NCBI GenBank assembly: GCA_003313425.1
Contig: NHZP01000029.1
Location: 558,001 to 622,000, forward strand
Direction: 5' to 3'
DNA: 64,000 nucleotides
From: Pseudopyrenochaeta lycopersici
Lineage: Eukaryota > Ascomycota > Dothideomycetes > Pleosporales > Pseudopyrenochaetaceae
Shown: positions 55,958 through 64,000 of the stretch, piece after piece
Position numbering within the stretch: position 1 is the first letter of the stretch
Layout of the letters: each line of letters opens with the position of its first letter
Position numbers and translations under genes: made by a program
The notes under the pieces: model-generated
The model's input: only the letters and a program-made list of their open reading frames with translations
Told to the model about the DNA's origin: nothing
Databases searched by the model: none

Positions 55958-58952
55958 GACAATATTGTCTCTACTATTGTATTGTTTGCGATTCAAGCAA
56001 CAATGACGACGTTTCATGACACAAGGTCCTTGCATCACATCACGAAGTCACGTGTTGCATGATCAGAGGAGTTCAGAATTGTCGCATTTCAAACGGTTGT
56101 GGGCCACAAAAGAAGACTTCGGGGTATCGTCATTGCCTAGACACGTGAAAAATATGTGTCAACTGTGAAATGAAGCTCTTCACGCAATATTGTTTTCAGG
56201 GGATGTAAGGTGTCTTTCGATCCTAATCATTGACACCTGAGTAGATACAAGAGTGCAATCTCCATTGCGCAAAGCTGTACAAAGCTTATCTACCATGCCG
56301 TCATGTATCTTTGCTCAGCGAGGATATGCACTTCCTAGAAATATAGACCTACAGGTTAAAACAAATACCAAATAGTGGACACTCAATGACAGTGAGCTTC
56401 CGATCGACTGACCAAAATCCTCGCACGGAAGCAAGAAACTTTTAGTAATATTAAGATCCATTCGAAATTCGCAGCAAATGAGTAGTAAGACCTGGAGCGA
56501 CTCCTTTATTCACGTTCTTAATTGTTGCAGAGTTCGGTTGTTCCACCGACTGAATGATTCGATGTTGTGTTTCCCTGACTGACCAACTCAGACAGTCCTC
56601 GTTTTCTCTAACCTTGCCGAAAGAGCTTGCATTGGTGTGACCCAGAATGATGTTTTTCCGGATCAGATGAGGAAGATACATACACTGGCCCTGAATACTA
56701 ATGCACCTCATAAAACGCGAGGTCTCATCAAGCTGGACGTAGCGCGAAGAAAAGATCAAATAGTTCAACATATTAGTGTCACAACGGCGGAATATCTTGC
56801 AACTATCGTTGCAATGGCGCCAAAACTATTTTTTACGGCCAGTCTTGAGAATGTACCTACGGGCGTCTGAGTGATGATTTCTGTCTATTTTATCTCTTTT
56901 CTTATGCTAGAGATATTATAGTGCTCTAGAGTCCTAACTTGACGACGGGATCTTTCGATACCGATCGTTGAGTCGTATCTGAAGCGATAGAGAAAACCAT
57001 AACGAGCATCTCTTAGCAAAGCTTCGTACTACTAGCATTGGGAGGCAGTGAGGTCATTGAATGTTATCCTCCGTTGACTGGCTGCAAATCTTTATTTGAA
57101 AACCCAAGCATTTTTTAAACGATTGCAATGAAAGGTCGATATTGCACTTTCTCAAAAGTATAAGATATTCAATGCAGTGATTTGCACCTTGCTAGATCTG
57201 GAAAGATCTATGGTGACTTGATTTAGCACATATTTGAATAATCCAAGCACCTAATGCTTGATTGAACCTCTCAACTTTCGCCAAATCAAGGCAGACTTGG
57301 TTCTATTAAAACTATTCGCATGTGTGATTTCCTCTGCGCTTACATGGGAGCCTTGTAATAGGTGCCAAGTTAAGGTACCATGGACATGATGAAGACCGAT
57401 CACCAACTTGCTAGCCTAGTGGTTTTAATGAACCTTATGATTGCAACATTGTAACATCACTAAATTCTACACAAAGATCACGTTGCATCGAGGTCTATTC
57501 ACTTTTCGGATATTTCGCTGCATATCATTTTTCTGCCAGCAGGGGTCACTGGTTGCGCTGATAACTCCAGCACTTGTACATCGTGATCGAACATTTAGCA
57601 AACCCTGTACCGAACACCATCTTCCTCAAAGTTAGCATCTCTTCTTGCGGGTGATCCCCGCTTAGACTTTACCCTAGAAGCAAAAGGTCAGACAGATCTA
57701 CAAAGCCCCCCCCCCCCCGGCTAGCCACTAAGCCTATATTGAATGCATACCGATCCGCAGAATATATCCACCCTTCCAATTACAATTTTCCGAGATTGTG
57801 ATGCCTCTTTTATGGTTATCGAGTAAATCGGCTAAGAAATTAGGGACTGTCCACTCAAATGTAGCCGAGCATGATAACCCTGACACACATATCGAAGATG
57901 AATATTTGCGATACAGCGACATGTATCCCGCTCGATAAGGGGGGAAGTCCAACAAGGTGAGTACCTGGCTGCTTGTAAACATGTTCTGCCCAGAACCATC
58001 TTCAGGAAAAAAAGCTACTGACGTCGCTGGTTGCGAGCATTTGAGCTAGGTCTGCCCAGGATGTGAATTCTTGTCGCTTGGCTTTAGAGTATTTCCTGAG
58101 TTTCGCCATTGGCCGAAGCTCAAATGGCTGAGTCTGAACGTCTCGAAGCCGTTTACAACAATGCATATGTCCAAACTCTCGTGACGAAGCGCTGTTCCTT
58201 CTAAAGTGTAGTTTTATCGCCATTCCCTTGCAGGCGATTGCGTGCTGGTCAAAAATCCCAAAATTAGCCGCAGAATCGACAGCATGAAGAGAATAATGCA
58301 ACATACGCTGGTCGGAACAGCTTGCTAATGTCAGAGGAGATCAAGACAAATTTAATACAAACACAATATAGTACCTAACTCAATTTCAGCCTAGATTTGC
58401 AAAATCGCATTCTCCAGGTGTTGAATATCATCAACGCGCTTTCGAGAGGGACCTGGTAATACAGTTCAGCCTGGAAGTGACGAGCTCGCTCATAATACAG
58501 CTTTCAGAAGCTACAAGTCTTATTTTCTATGAACGCTTCAGTTGTGTGTTATAAAAATCGCATTCAACTTAAGAGTCAATCGAGAACGTAAAGAGCTACA
58601 ATTAAAAGCTTAAGCTTTTGCAGTGTATGTTCTTGGTCAAGTGAATAAGTTAGCACGGAATTTCAGAACTTAATAATGAGATCAAGTTGGGGAAAACAAT
58701 TAGGCTTTACATGATCCCTTTGGCATATTATCATGACAGTATTGTTCTTGGTCGAGAATGAAAGCTATACAAAGCACAGGGGTGATTTTGTTGCTCGTGA
58801 GCTATGCAGTGGCATTAGTAGCATATCGTTAAAGGTATACCGCTAATACAGTCAGACTGGCTATATCACTTTGAGAGGAAATGAGAAAAGTCACAAAGCG
58901 GGTGGATCCAAGCAAGCTTTTTATGAAATCGTTTTGTTAATTTATGCGCTTC
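55958..58952. other. Gene-poor region of 3 kb
   Basis: AT-rich sequence with only short frames. A run of 13 C lies at 57706-57718. Minus-strand frames at 57734-57982 and 58002-58304 were looked at and could not be tied to any family or joined into a convincing gene. Confidence 0.4.
57706..57718. repeat. Homopolymer of 13 C
   Basis: Uninterrupted C run in otherwise AT-rich empty sequence. Confidence 0.85.
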
Positions 58953-59542
58953 CTACGATGGCACCACATCGCCATTCGCATCTAAAGTTCCCACAACTCC
59001 TCCAGCAATACAGGCGGCGACTTCTCGCCCTCTGTTTAAAATACTGCTCTCGTTCGGAGGAATGAACTGTGCGCAACGACCAAAGCGATCGCATTCGCCA
59101 ACTTCATTGCCAACTTGGCATTCTAGGCCGACATTACCGAAGACTTCGAGGCCTTCGCCAGTTATAAAGGAGCTGAATCCGGAACTGCGCTGGGGTGCGG
59201 GTGCTGGAAAGGGAAATAGTCAGTCTTTGATGTAGTGTGTGCGTGGAGTCTAGGAAATTAAAATGCGTCATGCTTTGGGATATGTATGAACTCAATAACG
59301 ACTCAGAAGGAAATGATCATACCCATACTAAATATGTGATGAAACTCTAAGGCAATGAAATAACGGGATACAAAGCGCCGATCTTACAAAGGTATCTCCT
59401 ACGATGAAGCTAAAGGACGGCTTGAGTAGGCGGCATAGGCACAGATAAAAAATTGTTTGCTATGTGAAAGGGAAGTCCACCTACCGGCCAAGACGACTCC
59501 AGCGGCGAGTGCAAAGAACGAAACGATAGCGTTCAGGCGCAT
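58953..59542 (-). CDS. Small secreted cysteine-containing protein (effector-like)
   Basis: Two exons, 59485-59542 and 58953-59203, separated by an unusually long 281-base intron (GTAGGT..TTCCAG, phase 1), give 102 residues. Exon 1 codes the signal peptide MRLNAIVSFFALAAGVVLA, and exon 2 continues with APAPQRSSG, so cleavage near residue 19-20 is likely. The mature chain is about 80 residues with four Cys (48, 57, 63, 84) in the segments LECQVG, GECDRF, GRCAQF and AACIAGG, enough for two disulfides. The signature is that of many fungal secreted proteins or candidate effectors, but I recognise no named family. Neither exon is long enough to stand out as an open frame, so the gene is easily missed. 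It sits alone in a gene-poor stretch. Confidence 0.68.
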
Positions 59543-61847
59543 TTTGATTGTTTGGATTTGCAGAAGAGAATCTCAAAGGTATCGAACTACAAAGATAGTA
59601 GTGAGCTGGAAACAATTGGAGAGAATGTATGTATAATATGACGATCGATCGATGCCTGCGATGATGATATAGAAACTCTTTCTAGGAGATCATTCTTCTT
59701 ATACATGCCTGAGATCGACCCTGTCTACCGATCTGCCTCAGGCTCAGACGTCGCATACTCAACGGCCCGATACAACCAGACAAAGAAGATGTTGAAACAT
59801 TGCCTCTTCAAGCCACCCACGGAGATCGAGTGACAACTCCCTAGCTTCTCTGCATGCCCTAGGGCGTAAATTGAAAGCGAAAGGTAAGGCATAAAGCCTC
59901 AACCGCGTCTTTGTCTAGAGTTGGTCTCAAAAGGACAGATATGGAAATTCTCCGGTCTTGGCATTTACAGGTATCGAAAGCCACTACAGAAGTGGTCTCA
60001 AAGATGTGTTTCAATCAGCTTGGCGATTCTATGCCTTTCGAAATCACTGCTTTTCCCCTAGTATAACAAATACCGAGTTGAAGAAGTGACTTCCCGACTC
60101 GCCTGCGCGGCACTTTTCACCGGTATGAAGATTCCTTGACCGTCCTCCAGATTCTAAGTCCGGAAGAACTCAGGCAGTGCACAATAGATCATACCTGCAT
60201 TAGCAAGGTAGAGGTTGAACTCGAAGACTGAGAATGAAGAGGTGGGCCCATGCGGTTTCAGCACGGCAGAAACATGAAACGCGGAGTGGTTGTGGGCGGA
60301 GAATATCACCAATGCGTTTACGATCCCGTTGAACAAAGATAGTTGGTATGAGCCACACGCCACACTTACCTCACAAGGTATTGCACTATTTGCAGCTGTC
60401 AAAAAGGAGCCGCTACCCCACCTTTTATGATGGACTGGGCCCGGATCCTCGCTCAAACATGCACATTTGCAACGAGGCTTTGGGTGGGAGAATCTGGATT
60501 GAGAAAGAGAGTGGGCGGGAATAGTACCAACACCCAGTGTATTATTTATTGAGCCTAAATCTGTAGGCTATAAGCGTTGCAATTTCATACATTCCATTCT
60601 ATAAGATTGTGCTAAGTATTGCTTTATAGTCAATGATATTTCTCTTCCAGAACGTGTAACCTTCCAGCGAAAAGTGTCTAGAACTTTACTTCTACCCTCA
60701 AACTTAGTTATAAATTGACAGTGCTTAATCTTTACTAATCTATGTTCGCTCGACGTCCAGTAGTGAGGCGTACGTATAGTGAGGATTCTAACATGAAGAG
60801 AGATGATTTCAAAGCCCATGACCATCAACTTCCTTTTCCATCAACGGTACCTAACTCCACAATCTCCTTATGCGCAGCGTAGAGTGTCGATTTCATTGCC
60901 CGAGTCTGACACAAACTTTGAAAACTAGGGTAAACGAGGCAGGCTACTTGCTCCTTTAAGTGGCCAGCATCAGCATAGTGGTGAGAATAAAGTCAACGAA
61001 AATATGAGGTAGTCTGGAACTATTTCTCTCAACAGTAAGACGCGTACAAGTTCGCTTCCTCATGTGCGGCTGCGAGAGCCCGTGTTAAAATCCAAGAATA
61101 CGTGTTATACGCCAACGTTACTTGTGTTGATGCATATGAGGAACGTGGACTAACCTAGAGAAAAATGACTGTGAAAATTCGCGCATTGCGATTGTCTGTA
61201 AAATAATCTATTTGCTAAGTGCTACCAAGTGGCAATATCCTCGAAGTGACACAGTCCATGAAGACGGGGAATGACTAGATGATCTGCGCCGCCCGTAATG
61301 AGAGTCCACTTCTTATCTCAGGCGAGGCAAAGGATCATGATGCAAACCACACGAGCCCACAACGTTCGTGTTGCAGGGTCAAGTGCAGGACGTCTAAAGA
61401 GACTGCAACACCCGCGCGGCAACAGAGACAAGTCCTATGAGTGATAATAATGACAGAACATTACGCCGAAAGACGAAGACAAAGTCCAAGTATCAAGATA
61501 AAGGTTCCAATAAAATTGCTCCCGATACGCCTATCCCATCCGAAAGCCCGACCCCCCCAAATGCTCTTGTGGATGTGTAAACATGAGTTCGAAGGAACGC
61601 TATGCAATCGTTATCGTGAAATGAGCCTCCATGCAATGGTATCATTTGCTCTTGTGGATGGTGCCGTAAGTGATGGTAGATCACTTATGGGTAACGTGCG
61701 GATCCAAGGTAGACGGATACTGAATGGCACTGGGATGTGCAGATGTGCATGGCCAAATGCCTTTAATGCAGGGTGATCTGTCTTGGTTGGCAACCAAGTA
61801 GCCTTCTCGCGTCGGCACATGTTTCAATGGCCTCACATGTGTCCGTT
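59543..61847. other. Gene-poor region of 2.3 kb
   Basis: Holds the promoter of the small secreted protein at its left end. A minus-strand frame at 60154-60456 with internal GTAAGT and GTATGA donors may be a remnant of a gene but matches nothing I know. Confidence 0.4.
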
Positions 61848-62837
61848 CTACCATGCACCAATGCTAGCAGGGGAGCCGATGCCATAGTTTCCGCTCAAAA
61901 GCTGCTGCCGAATGGATAAGGCATCAGCAGGAGGGCCTGCGACAGGGTTTGGGGCGTCAGCGCCCATCCAGCCTAAGCCTCCCCGCAACTCGCTAACGGC
62001 TTCCTGCATCTTTCCGCCCGAGACTTCATTATGCTTTGCAATCTTTTGGTCCCATCCGCCATATTGTAGCTGTATGCCGCCGGCCTTCTTGGCGGCTTCT
62101 CGGATCACTATTGCCCAGGCCTTTGCCATTTCCTCATATGCCTCCTGTTTGTGTCGGTTGTGCTGATAGGTGTCCCAGTCGGGCAGGCGGTGGATGATGT
62201 CGGTGGCTCCGTCCAGGAAGGCGAGCGACGTGGCGGGCTGCTGCTCGTTTGGCGGCAGGAAGTGGGGGGTGAAGTCTTTGAGCGAGTCGAGCAGCTCGAT
62301 GAGTTGTTGCCGCACCCGGTTGTATGCGTAGTCGGATGACGAGCGGCCGCCAAAGGGGAAGGCGGCCTGGAAAGCTGCCTCGTACTTTGACAGCACCTCG
62401 AGGGTCGACTGTATGCTGGGGCGCGGCGCCGTGGACACGACTTCGTTGCCGATGTCTGGATGGCGCTGGCAGATGGACTGCAGCAGAATCCGCATCTCGT
62501 CGGCACTGAGCGTCTCGAGCAGGCGGGGCAAGGGCAGAGGACGGCCAGACATGTTTGTTCGCATGCGCTTCATGCCCCGTGGCGGGGGTCGTGAGGACAG
62601 GGCGGGCGAGGCCGAAGGAGAGGCTGACATGCGCTCGTCGTCGCCGCCGCTGCTGCCATCGTCGTCGGCCTTGCGCTTGCGGCCCGCCATGGCAGACGAG
62701 GGCGAGAGAACTGGATAAAGGCTGCTGTCAGCGGCGGCATGTGCGTGCATGTCCTGGGCCGGCCACCTACTGTTCCTCGTGGGCGAGTGTCGACTTAGCA
62801 GATGGGGGGGCGGCGTGGAGAAGTGGATAGCATTCAT
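61848..62837 (-). CDS. STS1: Tethering factor for nuclear proteasome Sts1/Cut8
   Basis: Intronless 329-residue protein. The start [20 protein letters not shown] and the basic patch [10 protein letters not shown] are typical of fungal Sts1, giving the nuclear import signal. The Cut8 fold covers about residues 100-270, with [60 protein letters not shown] and [19 protein letters not shown]. Sts1 tethers 26S proteasomes to the nuclear envelope and helps import them. The open frame extends upstream to 63083, but that part would translate the heptanucleotide repeat, and the ATG at 62837 matches the family start. The gene is tandem with MTR4 on the minus strand. Confidence 0.9.
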   Translation of the reverse strand: MNAIHFSTPPPHLLSRHSPTRNSRWPAQDMHAHAAADSSLYPVLSPSSAMAGRKRKADDDGSSGGDDERMSASPSASPALSSRPPPRGMKRMRTNMSGRPLPLPRLLETLSADEMRILLQSICQRHPDIGNEVVSTAPRPSIQSTLEVLSKYEAAFQAAFPFGGRSSSDYAYNRVRQQLIELLDSLKDFTPHFLPPNEQQPATSLAFLDGATDIIHRLPDWDTYQHNRHKQEAYEEMAKAWAIVIREAAKKAGGIQLQYGGWDQKIAKHNEVSGGKMQEAVSELRGGLGWMGADAPNPVAGPPADALSIRQQLLSGNYGIGSPASIGAW

Positions 62838-63508
62838 GCTGGCGGCGGCCCGCGAAATACAGTCAAGCTGGTGGCGGGTGACGATCGGGTGCCGAGAAGG
62901 TGAGGCAAGGAATGCCTCTCGCCGTGTCGGTGGGCCGTGTCCCTTGTCGGGTGTTGGGTGTTGGGTGTTGGGTGTTGGGTGTTGGGTGTTGTGTGTTGTT
63001 GCTGGAGGGAGTGGAGAACGCAAGAGCCCATTAGAAAGGCCCCAAGAAGATGCTAGCCGACACAGCTGCGGGTGCTCGCCCAATCACGTCACATGTCACA
63101 AACTATCACTTTCACCCATCGACCTGGTTGCGCCAGCATATCGCCCTGGACTTGACAGCAAAGTGCGACTACCAGGCTGTCCCGCGGCCATGCAGCCTGG
63201 CTTGTCACCACCCGCCAGAAATAAATGCACATTCACCTTCATCATCATTGTTGCCGGGGGATCATCTGCCGTGGACGCCCACAGCGTCAGATCTAGTCAA
63301 TTTCTATCCAGGATACACCTGCGCCGTGGCCCCTTTTGCAGGCCACTGCGCCAATGCTTCCTTGCGTGCGCTTGAGCCACTGCTATGCCCGGTGGCGCAC
63401 ACCCCAACGCCGTGCAAGTGCCGCACTTACCTGATAAATGTCGAAAATGCTGCCAGAAAGACTCCCACCAATACACTTGATATACATGCCGCCGCGTCAC
63501 TGCCTGAA
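62838..63508. other. Intergenic MTR4 / STS1
   Basis: About 670 bases with the STS1 promoter, including a heptanucleotide tandem repeat, and the MTR4 3' UTR. Plus-strand frames across it (62749-63375, 63050-63703) are considered shadows. Confidence 0.5.
62949..62997. repeat. Heptanucleotide tandem repeat (GGGTGTT)6-7
   Basis: Six perfect copies of GGGTGTT (62949-62990) followed by one variant, GTGTGTT. The array lies 112-160 bases upstream of the STS1 start codon, on the opposite strand as AACACCC. Confidence 0.9.
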
Positions 63509-64000
63509 TCAGAGATACAGCGACTGGGCTGCCACCAGATCCCTTCGGACAAGGTCCAGCGCTGCGGTGAATTTCTGCTCGAGCTCCTCGCTACCCATAA
63601 CTTTGGCGGCTTGAGCTATTTGCCGGAGCAGCTCCTCGAGTCGTCTGAACAGCCGAATCAGGCTGCCCTCGTAGACATCAGTCATTTTGCTGCACAACGT
63701 TAGCACTGCACTAATGCCAGCAAGAGGTTGCCTCAACATACCAAATTTCGGCAAACGAAGCACCCTTGGACCACGCAAAGACGACCTCCATCAGCTCGTA
63801 CTTGAACGACTTCAGATACTCGTCTTCATTGAGTGTCAGTTTGCTTTCCTGCGACATCTTCGCAATCACCCTGGCTTGTTGTTGAATCTCGCGGTACGGC
63901 TTAGCGAGCTCTTCCTTAAGCGCTGGGACCTCGCTACTCTTCTCTTCGAAGATGAAGCAACTCAGGCATGCCGCACACTGCTGAGGTGTCAATTCGTTGA
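63509..64000 (-). CDS. MTR4: ATP-dependent RNA helicase Mtr4/Dob1 (3' end, partial)
   Basis: Only the last two exons are inside the window: 63742-64000 (open to the right edge) and 63509-63689, with a 52-base intron (GTATGT..GTGCAG). The reading is NELTPQQCAACLSCFIFEEK, then FKYELMEVVFAWSKGASFAE, and after the splice [20 protein letters not shown] to the terminal RRDLVAAQSLYL. This is the C-terminal helical (DSHCT) domain of the Ski2-like helicase Mtr4. Mtr4 unwinds RNA for the nuclear exosome as part of TRAMP. The N-terminal helicase core and start lie beyond the window. Confidence 0.95.

Noticed and set aside
57734..58304. Two consecutive minus-strand frames of about 82 and 100 codons
   Set aside because: They could not be joined by plausible splice sites and match no family.
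61848..62166. Plus-strand frames opposite STS1
   Set aside because: Shadows of the STS1 coding sequence.
63050..63703. 217-codon plus-strand frame opposite MTR4
   Set aside because: Its second half is the complement of MTR4 exons and the first half is promoter sequence.
1..64000. tRNA, rRNA, transposon and CRISPR signals
   Set aside because: Looked for T-loop and anticodon patterns, terminal inverted repeats, transposase-like frames and regularly spaced repeats; nothing convincing was seen by eye.

Overview
This window is nuclear DNA of a filamentous ascomycete. The genes carry short introns (about 45-60 bases, mostly GT..AG), several with CTAAC/CTGAC-like branch points. Many products are fungal-type: a DUF3405 protein, an Ahc1-like zinc finger protein, a LaeA-like methyltransferase, and Ser/Ala-rich surface proteins. 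The gene set resembles Dothideomycetes, perhaps Pleosporales, but sequence reading alone cannot fix the taxon. No tRNA, rRNA, transposon or CRISPR was seen.

Left part (1-43 kb) is gene-dense and mostly housekeeping. In order it holds: a protoglobin-type heme protein; an Ahc1-like zinc finger protein; the divergent pair KISH (secretory pathway) and TAF13 (TFIID); the divergent pair eIF3f and UTP25 (translation initiation and ribosome biogenesis); an acidic unknown protein; two tandem Rieske-oxygenase-family genes; a DUF3405 membrane protein; a secreted kelch/TM protein; an SDR oxidoreductase; methionine synthase MET6; a POF1-like nucleotidyltransferase; two unknown proteins (one of about 1155 residues); a LaeA-like methyltransferase; and an inducible-looking Hsp20 with a TATA box and a heat-shock element.

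Right part (43-62 kb) is gene-poor, with kilobases of apparently empty sequence. It holds small or secreted products: two paralogous Ser/Ala-rich GPI-anchor-like proteins (one frameshifted in its signal peptide), an aquaporin, a secreted triple SnoaL-like protein, a tetraspan membrane protein, and a 102-residue secreted cysteine-containing protein hidden by a 281-base intron. Housekeeping genes return at 62-64 kb: STS1/Cut8 (nuclear proteasome tether) and the 3' end of MTR4 (exosome helicase).

The most unusual locus is 13.4-16.5 kb. Two adjacent co-directional genes of the ring-hydroxylating oxygenase family keep complementary halves of the catalytic machinery. One has the Rieske [2Fe-2S] motif but no recognisable mononuclear-iron His pair. 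The other has the mononuclear-iron motif but no Rieske cluster ligands. Exon borders were set by hand from splice consensus and reading frame, so they are predictions.
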